From Paramagnetospirillum kuznetsovii (GTDB lineage: Bacteria > Pseudomonadota > Alphaproteobacteria > Rhodospirillales > Magnetospirillaceae), in NCBI RefSeq assembly GCF_003284725.1, contig NZ_PGTO01000002.1, positions 417,179 to 481,178 of the forward strand: a stretch of 64,000 nt of DNA, read 5' to 3'. The notes under the pieces are model-generated. The model was not told the DNA's origin. It made no database searches and saw nothing but the letters and a program-made list of their open reading frames with translations. Each line of letters begins with the position of its first letter. Positions within the stretch are counted from its first letter, which is position 1. The position numbers were made by a program, and so were the translations under genes. Below, piece after piece: positions 51,081 to 60,128 of this stretch.

Positions 51081-51631
51081 TCAGCACGGGCGAGATCGTC
51101 GGCGGCGTCTATGGGGCGTGGAAGCTGGCCAAGCGTGATCCCGGCGCCCTGATCTGGTTCGACGATTCGACGGAAGGGTTCTGGCATTCGTTCTGGGGCC
51201 CGGCGCTGGTGCTGCCGGGCTTCCTGGTGCTGCGCACCATCGACGGCAGCTTTTCCGACGAATTGGCGCGGCCGCTGCTGGTGGAACTGATCGCCTATGT
51301 CATGGGCTGCGTCGCCTTCCCGCTGGCGGTCTCCCATATTTCGGAAGGCCTGGGACGGTCGCACACCTATATGCGCTACATCGTCGCCTATAACTGGTCG
51401 GCGGTGATCCAGATGGCGGTGCTGCTGCCGGTGGCGCTGGTGGTTTACCTGTTTCCCAATGCCGGGCTGGTTCCACTCAACGCCATGGCGGCGATCCTGC
51501 TGCTGGTCTATCAGGCCTATATCGCCCATGTGGCCCTGGCGGTGAAGCCGGGAACCGCCGGTCTGCTGGTCCTGCTGGACATGCTGATCGGCGCGTTGAT
51601 CCAGATGTCGGCCGATCAGATCCTGGGGTGA
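51077..51631 (+). CDS. Integral membrane protein of unknown function
   Basis: 184 residues with about four or five membrane helices ([86 protein letters not shown]). A short cytoplasmic start contains [14 protein letters not shown]. It overlaps dapE by ATGA, so it is cotranslated with the lysine gene. The layout recalls small Yip1-like membrane proteins, but no motif decides this. Confidence 0.78.
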   Translation: MISTGEIVGGVYGAWKLAKRDPGALIWFDDSTEGFWHSFWGPALVLPGFLVLRTIDGSFSDELARPLLVELIAYVMGCVAFPLAVSHISEGLGRSHTYMRYIVAYNWSAVIQMAVLLPVALVVYLFPNAGLVPLNAMAAILLLVYQAYIAHVALAVKPGTAGLLVLLDMLIGALIQMSADQILG

Positions 51632-51659
51632 TGTTGCGGGCGTCCCGCCCGCAACCTCT

Positions 51660-52412
51660 CTATCGGAACTGGCCCTTGAGATCTGCGCCGGGGTCGGGGA
51701 TCAGGGCGGCGGATTTGGGCGCGGCGCGTTGCCTCAGCCAATCGGCCATGCGCTTGGGCTGATCCACCAATTCACGCACCGCCGCCGTCAGCTCCAGTCC
51801 GTAATCGGCGATCTTGGCGAAGTGCAGGGCCTTCAACACCCCGTTCAGCGCCTGGTCATAGACATGTTGAGGGGCGCCGAGGAAGGCGGGACGGAGTTCC
51901 CCCTTTTCCAGTCTGGCCCTGGCGGCGGCTTCGTCCTCGAAGCTGGCGACGCAAAATCCCACATCCACCGAGATCAGACCCCGGCAGCGAAACGGCCTGA
52001 CCGTATAGATGGAGCAGGAACCGTCTTGCAGGAAGGCACAGGGAAGCTTGGCCTTGGCCCGCTTGGAGGTGGTCAGGCGGTTGGTCTTGGCGTCCAGTTC
52101 CCGCAGCCTGGTCGTGATGGTGGCGGCGTCATCGGCGGGCAGGGCGGCGATGTGGACGGCGATGCGGACGGCCTCCACCACGGAAATCCCCACCTGCTGA
52201 TGGCAGCACCAGCCGCAGCCGGATTTGCAGGCCATGGGCGGCGTGTTGAGGCGGAAGGACACGGAGGATCGGGTGGCGTCCCAGGACTGGTCGGCCATGG
52301 CGAAGACCCGGTCAAGCGCCGCCGTCACACCGGCGACGGTGGGCTTGGGGAAGGCTTCGGACATGGTCTGGGCGGCGCTGTCGAGCAGGAAGCCGGCGGT
52401 TGGTGCGAACAT
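51660..52412 (-). CDS. YkgJ-family cysteine-cluster protein
   Basis: About 250 residues. The N-terminal part has CKSGCGWCCHQQVG and the centre has LPCAFLQDGSCSIYTVRPFRCRG, the Zn/Fe-chelating cysteine layout of the YkgJ/UPF0153 family (CxxxCxxCC...C...C...C). The function of the family is not well defined. The start MFAPTAGFLLDSAAQ at 52412 lies 17 bases after the GGDEF-EAL stop, so it is downstream in that minus-strand unit. Confidence 0.82.
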   Translation of the reverse strand: MFAPTAGFLLDSAAQTMSEAFPKPTVAGVTAALDRVFAMADQSWDATRSSVSFRLNTPPMACKSGCGWCCHQQVGISVVEAVRIAVHIAALPADDAATITTRLRELDAKTNRLTTSKRAKAKLPCAFLQDGSCSIYTVRPFRCRGLISVDVGFCVASFEDEAAARARLEKGELRPAFLGAPQHVYDQALNGVLKALHFAKIADYGLELTAAVRELVDQPKRMADWLRQRAAPKSAALIPDPGADLKGQFR

Positions 52413-52428
52413 GGCGGCAGGGTATGGC

Positions 52429-54189
52429 CTAAGTGATCTGCTTGTCCAGCAGGGCGGCGAAGGCGTCGGGTGAAATGGGGCGGCTGACCAGGAAGCCCTG
52501 CATCTCCTGACAGCCTTCCTCGTGGAGGAATCGGCGCTGGGCGTCGGTCTCGACTCCTTCGGCGATGACGCCAAGGTCCAACGAGCGGGCCAGGGCGACC
52601 ACGGCGCGCACGATGGCCTCGCTGCCGCGCCCGCTGTGCAGCGAGTCCACGAAGGAGCGGTCGATCTTGATCATGTCGAAGGGGAAATCGCGCAAATAGG
52701 CGAGGCTGGAATAGCCGGTGCCGAAATCGTCCATGGACAGGCGAACACCCATGTCCTTCAGCCGGTTCAGGATCGTGGCCGCCGCGTCGGGGTCGTGCAT
52801 GACGGTGCCCTCGGTCAATTCCAATTCCAGGCTCAGCTTGCCACCGCCATGCTGGTCGAGGATGGTGGCGACTTCTTGGACCAGAGCCTTGGCGCGGAAT
52901 TGTCGGGGCGACAGATTGACGCCGATCCTGAGCTTGCGCTCGGTCTTCGCCACCCATTCCTGGCCCAGGCGGCAGGCTTGTTCGATGACCCAACGGCCAA
53001 TGGGAACGATCAGGCCGGATTCCTCGGCGACGGGAATGAAGCGCGACGGCATGATCAGGCCTTCGCGGGGGTGTTCCCATCGCAGCAACGCCTCGGCGCC
53101 CACCACCATGCCGGATGCCAGATCGATCTGCGGCTGGAACAGCAGCCGCAATTCATCGCGCTCCAGGGCATAGCGCAGGTCACGCTCCAGCGACAGCCGT
53201 TCATTGGCGCGGCGGTTCATTTCTGGGGTGAAGAAATGGAAGGTATTGCGGCCGCTGTCCTTGGCCCGGTACATGGCGGCGTCGGCATTCATCAGCAGGG
53301 TCGAACTGTCGGCGCCGTCGCGGGGATACAGGGCGATGCCGACGCTGCATCCCACCACCAGTTCATGGCCGTCGACCGTGGTCGGTCGCGAGACCTCCTC
53401 GATCAGACGGCTGACGATCTCGACGACCACATCCTCGGTTTCCGGGGCGAACAGCATGACGACGAACTCGTCGCCGCCGACCCGGGCGACGGTGTCGCCC
53501 TCGCGCACCGAGGACGAAATGCGGTGCGCCACCTGTTGCACCAGCGCGTCGCCGACCTGATGGCCGAGCGTGTCGTTGATCACCTTGAAGTGATCCAGGT
53601 CGATGAAGACCACCCCCATCAATCGGCTGTCACGCCGCGCATGGGTCAGCGCATGGTTGAGGCGGTCGGTCAGCAGCGACCGGTTGGCCAGGCCGGTCAA
53701 GTCGTCGTGGCTGGCCTGGTGGGTCAGCTTGGCTTCGAACTGCTTTTCGCGGGTGACGTCGCGCAGGGTCTCGATGGCGCCGACCAGACGGCCCTGATGG
53801 TCGTAGAGGGCGGCGGCGGTGAAGGCCAGCCACTTGCCGCCGCCGGGGAAGTGGGGGAAAAAGTCCTCGGCCTCCCAGGCGCCGTCGACCACCGCCGAGC
53901 GGCGATACTTGCCGGCGTAATAGCGATCCCCCTCGGCCTCGAAGCTGCCGTCCAGGATCAGGTCCGCCATCACCGGGCGCGGTTCACCGTAGAACGGCGC
54001 CCATGACTTGGTGGTGCCGACCACATCGGCGGCCTTGACGCCGGTGATCAGCTCGCAGGCGAAGTTCCAGTGGGTGACTCGGTGCTGGGCATCGATCACG
54101 AAGGTCGGCACCGGCGTGCCGGAGACCACTTGCAGCAGCCATGACTCGTGCTCGGAAATGGACGGAACCTGGGCCAGCCGGGTGCTCAC
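52429..54189 (-). CDS. PAS-GGDEF-EAL c-di-GMP turnover protein
   Basis: 586 residues from GTG 54189, which has a GAGGG ribosome-binding site (the frame is open to 54408). A PAS domain (about 15-160: [19 protein letters not shown]) is followed by GGDEF (about 165-330) with an intact GGDEF motif and [17 protein letters not shown] (about 345-586) has [32 protein letters not shown] and [10 protein letters not shown]. Both catalytic sites look intact, so cyclase and phosphodiesterase activity are both possible. There are no membrane segments. Confidence 0.92.
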   Translation of the reverse strand: MSTRLAQVPSISEHESWLLQVVSGTPVPTFVIDAQHRVTHWNFACELITGVKAADVVGTTKSWAPFYGEPRPVMADLILDGSFEAEGDRYYAGKYRRSAVVDGAWEAEDFFPHFPGGGKWLAFTAAALYDHQGRLVGAIETLRDVTREKQFEAKLTHQASHDDLTGLANRSLLTDRLNHALTHARRDSRLMGVVFIDLDHFKVINDTLGHQVGDALVQQVAHRISSSVREGDTVARVGGDEFVVMLFAPETEDVVVEIVSRLIEEVSRPTTVDGHELVVGCSVGIALYPRDGADSSTLLMNADAAMYRAKDSGRNTFHFFTPEMNRRANERLSLERDLRYALERDELRLLFQPQIDLASGMVVGAEALLRWEHPREGLIMPSRFIPVAEESGLIVPIGRWVIEQACRLGQEWVAKTERKLRIGVNLSPRQFRAKALVQEVATILDQHGGGKLSLELELTEGTVMHDPDAAATILNRLKDMGVRLSMDDFGTGYSSLAYLRDFPFDMIKIDRSFVDSLHSGRGSEAIVRAVVALARSLDLGVIAEGVETDAQRRFLHEEGCQEMQGFLVSRPISPDAFAALLDKQIT

Positions 54190-54494
54190 GCCGCCACCCT
54201 CGTAATTCGCGACGAAGGCAAGGTCCAAAGATAAAGGGGAGCCATATCCAAAATTACCAATTTCCCCAAGGACATCACCGTCGGGTGCCCGGAAACTCCC
54301 CGCCCAACACAGGCCGCGCACTGTGGCAAAGTGTGTCGCTCTGTGTCGATATCGCACTGGTATTATATTGGAATAATGGGCGGAGGCAATTACTAAGCCT
54401 GCTACCATGAGTGCGTGGCGGAACTTGCCTGTTCAATCCATGCCCTTGGTTAATGGGCCGGAGGTGCCGCTCGCTTGAAGTTGTGGCTGAGTAC
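54190..54494. other. Gene-free stretch, probable promoter region
   Basis: Between two minus-strand genes. It is AT-richer around 54350-54380 (TATTATATTGGAATAATGGG), where a promoter for the GGDEF-EAL gene could lie. The upstream open frame is not protein-like. I see no hairpin or RNA gene. Confidence 0.5.
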
Positions 54495-55550
54495 TCAGCG
54501 CGCCGAAGGCAAGGGAGCGCCGTCGCGTGGGCGCTGAATGATGACGCCGTACCAGCCGAGTCCTTCATAGGTTTCGTAGCCCGGCGTTTCGGAATATCCG
54601 ATCACGCTGCCGCGATCATCCAAATAGGACGCGGCGATACCGTGGCGGGTATCCAGCGGCACGGTTTCGGTCAGGATTCCGGTGCCGTCGGAGGATGCGA
54701 TGACCCGGTAATTACCGTCCAGCAGCAGGCATCGGGTGGACGCCTTTTCGTCGGGACGAAGGCGCACTCCCTTGACGACGCTGTCGGCTTGGGGCTGCCA
54801 ATCGAAGAAGATTCCCAAGGCCCCCAAAGTCTCGCCATGGAGCTCGCCGCCCTTGCGGATGGCGGCGGCGTAGGTCGCGACCAGGGAATTGTTCAAGGCG
54901 GCATTGACCGAAATGTCGGCCACGGAATATTCGCTGCCGTCGCGGCTGGCCATGGCATCCTTGAACCACTGTTCGCCCGCCACATTGGTGCCGATGGCGC
55001 GGGGGTAGCGGTCGGGGCGACCATTGGCAATCACACGGCCCGAGGCGTCGGCGATCCACAGATCCAGATAAACGGTATAGGAATCCAGGATGACGCCCAG
55101 CCGCTTGCAGGCAAAGGCGGCCGATTCGTGGCCGTCATTGGCGAGGCAGTCCACCACCGCCGAATCCGTCGCCCACCAGCGAACATCGCAGGAGCGCTCA
55201 TAGAGATTGCGGTCGATGATTTCGATCATGTTCAAAGCCAGATCGGTCAGGCGCGAACCGCGCAACTGCTGAACCATGGTCTGGCCGACACTCATCAGGT
55301 CGTCGATGGAGCTCGAAAGCTCGCCCTCCATGGCCTGGGTGATGGTGTTGATGCTGTCGGAGACGTTCTTGACCTCGTTGGCCACCACGGCGAAGCCGCG
55401 ACCCACTTCGCCGGCTCGGGTGGCTTCGATCAAGGCGTTGAGCGACAGAATGCGGGTGGTGCCGGTGACCTGCTTGATCAGCCGGATCTTGTCGGTGGCC
55501 ACGTCGTGCACGGCCTTGGTCAGTTCAAGAATGCGTTCCGGTTCCGACAT
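54495..55550 (-). CDS. Soluble methyl-accepting-type signalling protein with C-terminal Cache-like domain
   Basis: 351 residues from MSEPERILEL. The N-terminal third is a shortened MCP signalling helix (IRLIKQVTGTTRILSLNALI, ATRAGEVGRGFAVVANEVKN). The C-terminal two thirds look like a Cache fold (LDLWIADASGRVIANGRPDR, GEQWFKDAMASRDGSEYSVA). There is no membrane helix, and the domain order is reversed relative to ordinary chemoreceptors, so it would sense an intracellular signal. A hairpin region or terminator is not evident after it. Confidence 0.85.
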   Translation of the reverse strand: MSEPERILELTKAVHDVATDKIRLIKQVTGTTRILSLNALIEATRAGEVGRGFAVVANEVKNVSDSINTITQAMEGELSSSIDDLMSVGQTMVQQLRGSRLTDLALNMIEIIDRNLYERSCDVRWWATDSAVVDCLANDGHESAAFACKRLGVILDSYTVYLDLWIADASGRVIANGRPDRYPRAIGTNVAGEQWFKDAMASRDGSEYSVADISVNAALNNSLVATYAAAIRKGGELHGETLGALGIFFDWQPQADSVVKGVRLRPDEKASTRCLLLDGNYRVIASSDGTGILTETVPLDTRHGIAASYLDDRGSVIGYSETPGYETYEGLGWYGVIIQRPRDGAPLPSAR

Positions 55551-56100
55551 GTCCAACACCCAATCGCACAAAAAGTGATCACGCCAGCAAAAGTGACCAT
55601 AAAATGTGCAGGAAGTATGCACGGCTGTCGCGAAAGTGCAATAGATCTAATTCAAGCATCTCATATATGGGTAACAACCGAGAGATCGCCCGCTCGATCA
55701 CCAGAGAAAGGGAGCCGACGGTTGTTGCCGTTCCGGCCATACAGGAGAGCAGGCAGAGACCGTCCAACAGGCTGAAGGCCTCGCCGGTTTCCTCGGAATT
55801 GGTCAGCAACCACCAGGGAAGAGTGGTCTCCTGCGGTATTCAACGGCCTGGGCCATGGGAGCGGCGGCAAGCAGGCCGACGGCGAGCCCAAGGCCGAGTA
55901 AGTGGCCTTTCCCGTGGTCATGAGCAGATTCTCGAGACGGGAATGCGAATGCGAGGGAATGGCGAAATGGTGTTGGATAGTGTCCTTATCGCCGCCTCTG
56001 GCATCGCCCCGGGGCAAATCGACCCATTTACACCTTGTGAGAAAGGCGCTAAGACTGGCTAGTGCAATTAAGACCTATTCGCAGTTCAGGAGACTTCTTG
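55551..56100. other. Gene-free stretch with a possible decayed exported-protein gene
   Basis: On the minus strand a signal-peptide-like run (LGLGLAVGLLAAAPMAQA) lies near 55840-55895 without a start in its frame. A separate frame at 55579-55809 reads LTNSEETGEAFSLLDGLCLL, then ERAISRLLPIYEMLEL. They could be pieces of one secreted protein broken by frameshifts, or chance. Otherwise the stretch holds only the upstream region of the cupredoxin gene. Confidence 0.3.
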
Positions 56101-56439
56101 ATGCTTAAACGTAGCGCCGCAGCCTTCCTCGCCCTGGGCTTGCTCGTGGCTTCCGGCTCCGCCAACGCGGCGGACGAGACGGTGGTTCGGTTGACCATCA
56201 AGGACCACAAGTTCATTCCCGACCGCCTGGAGGTTCCCGCCAAGACCAAGATCGTCCTGGTCATCAAGAACGAGGATGCCGAGCCCGAGGAATTCGAAAG
56301 CCCCAAGCTGAAGCGTGAAAAGATCGTCCATCCCGGCGCCGAGATTCGCGTCATTCTCGGCCGAATCGATCCCGGCGAATATCCGTTCTTCGGCGAATAT
56401 CACGAAGCGACCGCCAAGGGCGTCCTTATCGCAAAGTAG
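56101..56439 (+). CDS. Periplasmic cupredoxin-domain protein
   Basis: 112 residues with a signal peptide (LALGLLVASGSANA). The rest is a single cupredoxin fold (VVRLTIKDHKFIPDRLEVPA, then HPGAEIRVILGRIDPGEYPF). His residues in KDHKF, VHPG and EYHEAT are candidate metal ligands; no Cys-His-Met blue-copper loop is seen. Similar small cupredoxins accompany FTR1/Efe iron-uptake systems, but no permease gene is in the window. An AGGAG ribosome-binding site precedes the ATG. Confidence 0.85.
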   Translation: MLKRSAAAFLALGLLVASGSANAADETVVRLTIKDHKFIPDRLEVPAKTKIVLVIKNEDAEPEEFESPKLKREKIVHPGAEIRVILGRIDPGEYPFFGEYHEATAKGVLIAK

Positions 56440-56544
56440 TAGGGGCGACTAACCGTTTGCCCAGTGGTAGGACCGCTCCGCTCGGGGCATGATTCCCTCA
56501 TATCGTATGTGGGTATATGTGTCGCCCGAGTGGAGGGACCAACC

Positions 56545-56625
56545 ATGGCCGATGTTTCCAAGAACCTGTTCCTCGCGGTGCTGCCCGGCGGCAGCTACTG
56601 GCTATTGGGACTACTGCTTCTGTAG
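56545..56625 (+). CDS. Possible 26-residue membrane peptide
   Basis: It starts MADVSKNLFLAVLPGGSYWL and ends LGLLLL before TAG: one short hydrophobic helix with a charged N-terminus. A strong GGAGGGA ribosome-binding site lies seven bases before the ATG. It sits between the cupredoxin and GNAT genes. Such peptides may be regulatory subunits of membrane complexes. No partner is evident, and the reading frame is short enough that chance is possible. Confidence 0.5.
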   Translation: MADVSKNLFLAVLPGGSYWLLGLLLL

Positions 56626-56652
56626 CCGTAGCCAAGTCCGTTCGAGCGCGGC

Positions 56653-57201
56653 ATGATTCGGGACGGCATACAGGCGTCTCGAAGGTGCGATGTGGCGGAC
56701 GACATCATCATAGCGGCGGGGTGGCGCGCGGGCGCCATCGGCGATATCGTCGCGCTGCACGGGCGCTATTACGCGCAGCGCTGGGCCTTCGGCCCCTTTT
56801 TCGAGGCCAAGGTCGCCAGCGATCTGGCTGAGTTCATCAAGCAACTTCACCAGCATCCCAGCCAGTTATGGTGCGCCATGGATTCCATGGGCCGAGTGGT
56901 GGGGGCCATCGCCATCGACGGTCGCCATGGCCGCGACCAGGGGGCGCATTTGCGCTGGTTCATTCTCGATTCCTGCTGCAGGGGGCTTGGACTTGGCTCG
57001 CGGCTGCTGGACACGGCGTTGGCCTTCTGCCGGGACGCCGATTTCGCGCGGGTGTCGTTATGGACCTTCGAGGGATTGGTCGAGGCTCGTCGGCTTTACG
57101 AAAGCCGCGGCTTCGCCTTGGCCGAGGAACTGTCCGGTCAGACCTGGGGCAAGACGGTGACGGAGCAGCGATTCGAATTGATCGTCCAGGCGAAAAAATA
57201 G
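56653..57201 (+). CDS. GNAT-family N-acetyltransferase
   Basis: 182 residues. The acetyl-CoA binding motif A is CCRGLGLGSRLLDTALAFCR (Q/RxxGxG/A type), preceded by the strand GAHLRWFILD and followed by LYESRGFALAEE, typical of GNAT enzymes. The substrate is unknown. Start ATG 56653 has no strong ribosome-binding site; the later GTG/ATA region could also start translation. Confidence 0.85.
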   Translation: MIRDGIQASRRCDVADDIIIAAGWRAGAIGDIVALHGRYYAQRWAFGPFFEAKVASDLAEFIKQLHQHPSQLWCAMDSMGRVVGAIAIDGRHGRDQGAHLRWFILDSCCRGLGLGSRLLDTALAFCRDADFARVSLWTFEGLVEARRLYESRGFALAEELSGQTWGKTVTEQRFELIVQAKK

Positions 57202-57376
57202 GGGAATGCGGAGGTAATTCTTCCGGACACGAAGGGGCTGGAAAATCTGGCGAACCAGACCGACAGGGCGACCAGGGGAATCGCGCAGCCGTTCAAAGCC
57301 GGGGCACTCAGTCTATGCGATTTCGGATAACACAAGGGATGCGTCGATCCCCGCCCGGCGCTTGAAGGCCTTGGTG

Positions 57377-57805
57377 TCAGTCGAACAAATCGGCAAAAGG
57401 GTCAATCTCCGTTTCGGGCCGTTTCTTCGGCGCTTTGGGGCGTAGGGGCGCCTTGGGCATCTGGAACGAGGAAAGGGCGTTCCAGACCTTGAGAAACAGG
57501 CTTTCGCGGCCATCCAGGATGCCTGCGTCCCGCTTTTGCCAATGAATCTCGCCCAGCCCGGTCTTGACGGACTGGGCCGTCGTGGCGGTCGGAGCGGTAT
57601 CGACGACCGGTGCGGCCTCAATGGCCGGAACGGGCGCGGTAACCACCGGATCGGCGTCCTGAAGATGCGCGCGCCGAGGCCGAGGCGTCTTGGCCTTGGC
57701 GCGCTTGGCGGCGGAAGGGGAGGGCGTCCGCTCCGTGTCCGAAGCACAGGAGTTAGCATTGTCGCAAGCCGACGTTCCGCATTTCCTGGTCACTGCCGCG
57801 TCCAT
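57377..57805 (-). CDS. Low-complexity hypothetical protein
   Basis: 142 residues. A Cys-containing start (RKCGTSACDNANSCASDTER) is followed by a basic Lys/Arg/Pro segment (AAKRAKAKTPRPRRA), an Ala/Pro/Val-rich linker, and a more ordered end (FLKVWNALSSFQMPKAPLRP) finishing EIDPFADLFD. No family is recognised. The ordered acidic C-terminus argues for a real gene. The flanking gaps 57202-57376 and 57806-57976 hold nothing I can name. Confidence 0.5.
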   Translation of the reverse strand: MDAAVTRKCGTSACDNANSCASDTERTPSPSAAKRAKAKTPRPRRAHLQDADPVVTAPVPAIEAAPVVDTAPTATTAQSVKTGLGEIHWQKRDAGILDGRESLFLKVWNALSSFQMPKAPLRPKAPKKRPETEIDPFADLFD

Positions 57806-57976
57806 CCTGTCACATGGGGTCCGAGATTAGGTCTTATCAGATTCGCGGGGCGTTTTCGCCATGCCATGGTAGCCTGGGAGAAAGGGATCTCCAAGGGCGG
57901 TAACAGAAGGAGCGCCGCGCCGGTGCATATGGATGGTTCGGCCGCGTGCGTGCTTCGGAAGGGCTAGGCGTGAACA

Positions 57977-58456
57977 ATGACCTCCACGGACCGCAATGCC
58001 GATTGGGTGGAATGGTGCCGCGCTCAGGCGGCGATGCTCCGGCGCCTGTCCGTCGCCGCCTGTCCGGCGGGGTTCGATCCCCAGGCGTTGGCGCAAGAGA
58101 TCGAAGACGGGGCGACTGTGAAGGTCGATCAGGCGGCAGGATGGATGTTCCGCGCCTTGCTGGCCCTGGTGAAACTGGCGGCCTATGATGATCGCGGCCA
58201 ATTGCAGCGCCTGGACTTCGCCCAGTCCCAACTGGCCCTCGTCTGGCGTTCGGGCTTTCGGCGTCATCTGAATCTGGACGATATCTGGCAGCAGGTCCGC
58301 GAGGCGGCTGGACAGCTTCGACCGACCGCCATCGAACTGCCCCGATCCTGCCCGGTTCTGATGGAGGACATGGCGCCAGGGGATGAAGTGGCCTTTGATG
58401 TCCGCACCATGGAGGCGAAGCTGCTGCGGGCGGGGCTGAACCGCCGAAGCGGCTGA
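57977..58456 (+). CDS. DUF29-like protein
   Basis: 159 residues. The N-terminus DWVEWCRAQAAMLRRLSVAA and LAQEIEDGAT follow the DUF29 pattern (W...QA..LR...., L.EEIE..). The middle RRHLNLDDIWQQVREAAGQL also fits a helical member. The function of DUF29 is unknown; many copies occur in alphaproteobacteria and cyanobacteria. It is 131 bases upstream of a CheY-like receiver gene. Confidence 0.65.
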   Translation: MTSTDRNADWVEWCRAQAAMLRRLSVAACPAGFDPQALAQEIEDGATVKVDQAAGWMFRALLALVKLAAYDDRGQLQRLDFAQSQLALVWRSGFRRHLNLDDIWQQVREAAGQLRPTAIELPRSCPVLMEDMAPGDEVAFDVRTMEAKLLRAGLNRRSG

Positions 58457-58587
58457 TGGTCGGATCTAGGATGCCGCCTGTCCCGGTCTCCCGCACCCCA
58501 ATACGGAGAAAGGTGATGTAGTTCGGATACGTTCTCGATACACTCGGGGCGCGACGAGCCCTCTCAACCACCGTCTGGAGTCGGACC

Positions 58588-58992
58588 ATGGATCACCGGT
58601 GCAAGCGAGCCGTTATCGTCGAGGATAACCCGCAGATGCGGACGCTGATCAAGGTCTTGCTGCATCAGTTCGGCGTGAAGGAGATCATCGAGGGGGAGGA
58701 CGGGAACGAGGCCATGCGGGCCTTGCGGGACGGCGGGGCCGATGTAATCATCATGGATTGGATGATGCCGGGCATGGACGGCATTGAATGCACCCGGCGC
58801 ATCCGGGCCGGGCAGGACGGGATCGACCCCGACATTCCCATCATCCTGGCCACCGGGGTCGAGGGGAGCAGTGCCGAGGCCATGGCTCTGGCGGCCGGGG
58901 CCAATTGCTTCATCAAGAAGCCCTTTTCCATCAAGGTGCTGCATGCGGCCTTCGTAAAGGTTCTGGGCGTGAGTCCTGCTCTGGCGAACTGA
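58588..58992 (+). CDS. Single-domain CheY-like response regulator
   Basis: 134 residues. The receiver has VIVEDNPQMRTLIKVLL, phosphoacceptor D57 in VIIMDWMMPGMDG, and Lys in NCFIKKPFS. No output domain is present. No kinase gene is adjacent, so the partner is elsewhere. It is followed directly by the dispersed-repeat zone leading to the magnetosome genes. Confidence 0.92.
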   Translation: MDHRCKRAVIVEDNPQMRTLIKVLLHQFGVKEIIEGEDGNEAMRALRDGGADVIIMDWMMPGMDGIECTRRIRAGQDGIDPDIPIILATGVEGSSAEAMALAAGANCFIKKPFSIKVLHAAFVKVLGVSPALAN

Positions 58993-59040
58993 CGGGACGG
59001 CGGTTCCCCACAGTGTCGGATGCAGGGCGTGCCGCAGCCG

Positions 59041-59266
59041 ATTCACCACCAAGACACCAAGGACACCAAGAGGGCGACACGGTTTCTTGCCTTCCGTCAT
59101 GCCCGTGCTTGTCACGGGCAACCACGCCCGTCCGTCTGGATTATCGGCTCATAAGGCTTTCAAGCGGAACCGCGCGGGTGGCCGGGACACGCCCGGCCAT
59201 GACGAGAGAGTGAGGCTTGGCCGTTTGCGCCGCCCTCTTGGTGTCCTTGGCGTCTTGGTGGTGAAT
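59041..59266. repeat. Dispersed repeat with 34-bp terminal inverted repeats, copy 2
   Basis: The left end ATTCACCACCAAGACACCAA (continuing GGACACCAAGAGGG) and the right end CCCTCTTGGTGTCCTTGGCG (continuing TCTTGGTGGTGAAT) are inverted copies differing at one base over 34. The interior CGACACGG...CTTCCGTCATGCCC matches the reverse complement of the copy at 1735-1877. An extra segment (GGAACCGCGCGGGTGGCCGG) also occurs inverted near 59530-59555. No transposase is encoded. Confidence 0.82.
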
Positions 59267-59346
59267 CGGCTTTCGAGTCCCATACCGAATGACGGCTTCA
59301 CGTACAGGCAGACTCAGGCGCTCGATGAATCCACGCCGATGTAACA

Positions 59347-59379
59347 GGGGGCGGAAAAACTCCTTCCCGCCCCCTTTTT
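59347..59379 (+). terminator. Strong intrinsic terminator
   Basis: An 8-bp stem GGGGGCGG (59347-59354) / CCGCCCCC (59367-59374) with a 12-base loop, then TTTTT. It is the clearest Rho-independent terminator in the window. No plus-strand gene ends directly before it; the nearest is the CheY-like gene 350 bases upstream, with the repeat element between. Confidence 0.8.
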
Positions 59380-59380
59380 A

Positions 59381-59487
59381 TCGTCACCCCCGTGCAGACG
59401 GGGGGGGCCATGCTGATGCAAGACTGGGCTTTAGCCACAAGATATTGAATGGTTGATGCATGGATTCCCGCTTTCGCGGCAACGACG
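59381..59487. repeat. Diverged paired REP-like hairpins
   Basis: CGTCACCCCCG, short loop, CGGGGGGGCCATG at the left and GCATGGATTCCCGC-TTTC-GCGGCAACGACG at the right, about 50 bases apart. The facing CCATG/CATGG and outer CGTCA/ACG layout matches the elements at 13845 and 49865. It is followed to about 59570 by a segment inverted relative to 59166-59190. Confidence 0.65.
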
Positions 59488-59618
59488 GAGTTTTTCCGCA
59501 CCCTGTTAAACCGGACCGCCGTGGGCTTGTCCCGGCCACCCACGCGGTTCCGCACGTCATCCACATGACGCAATAATCCGGACGGATGGCAGTCGTGCAA
59601 TTCGACGATCCTTCAAGC

Positions 59619-59915
59619 TTATTTGATGCGAACATTGCGCAAATTGTACGTGCAGAATTTGATGTGACGACCGAGGGCGGAATTGTCCCGCATCACCCGT
59701 TCACAATGCGGACAGCACACAAGCTTCATTCGTTGTTTTTGCTCGGGCTTTTCCGCGAAGGCAGCATTTAGCTGATGGCCATGATCATGGATTTCGCGGA
59801 GCGTCATGAAAATCGACGCCACGGCCGTCTGTCTCTGAGTTTCAGATCGACCGCTACCGCGAGCCCATGCCTGGGCTATTTGCTCCGCGAGTTCGGCTAG
59901 ATCATCGTCACGCAT
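59619..59915 (-). CDS. Small protein with C2HC zinc-finger-like motif
   Basis: 98 residues from ATG 59915. A helical N-terminus (MRDDDLAELAEQIAQAWARG) leads into a C-terminal CCPHCERVMRDNSALGRHIK, then FC, giving C-x2-C...H-x3-C spacing of a C2HC/C2H2-like finger, and a basic end (NVRIK). No family is recognised. It may be a DNA-binding regulator or a metal-binding protein. It lies in the repeat-rich border beside the magnetosome operon and downstream, on the same strand, of a small membrane-protein gene. Confidence 0.65.
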   Translation of the reverse strand: MRDDDLAELAEQIAQAWARGSGRSETQRQTAVASIFMTLREIHDHGHQLNAAFAEKPEQKQRMKLVCCPHCERVMRDNSALGRHIKFCTYNLRNVRIK

Positions 59916-59942
59916 GGCGTGGACCAGCAAAAGGGCGACGGC

Positions 59943-60128
59943 CTAGGCCTCAAGATCGGTGACTGGCACATCAAGCGGACCTGCGTATTTCCGCGCGAAA
60001 TAGACGCTGCCCACTGCAGCGACGGCCAAGATGGACAAAAGGCCCCATCCGACTGTCACGCCGATGCCAACGGAGATTGTCTTCGCAGCCATCGGCGCCA
60101 TTGCCGCCGCCTTGGTCCCTGCAAGCAT
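59943..60128 (-). CDS. Small single-pass membrane protein
   Basis: 61 residues from MLAGTKAAAMAPMAAKTISV. One membrane helix (VGWGLLSILAVAAVGSVYF) is followed by a basic/Pro tail (ARKYAGPLDVPVTDLEA). The G-run immediately before this ATG acts as a ribosome-binding site; an upstream ATG at 60149 is less likely. Its Ala/Met-rich start and size resemble small magnetosome-membrane proteins, but I cannot match it to a named Mam protein. Confidence 0.55.
   Translation of the reverse strand: MLAGTKAAAMAPMAAKTISVGIGVTVGWGLLSILAVAAVGSVYFARKYAGPLDVPVTDLEA

Noticed and set aside
55579..55809. Minus-strand frame of 76 codons as a real gene
   Set aside because: It begins without a ribosome-binding site and the signal-peptide-like stretch just upstream is in another frame. 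At best it is part of a decayed gene.
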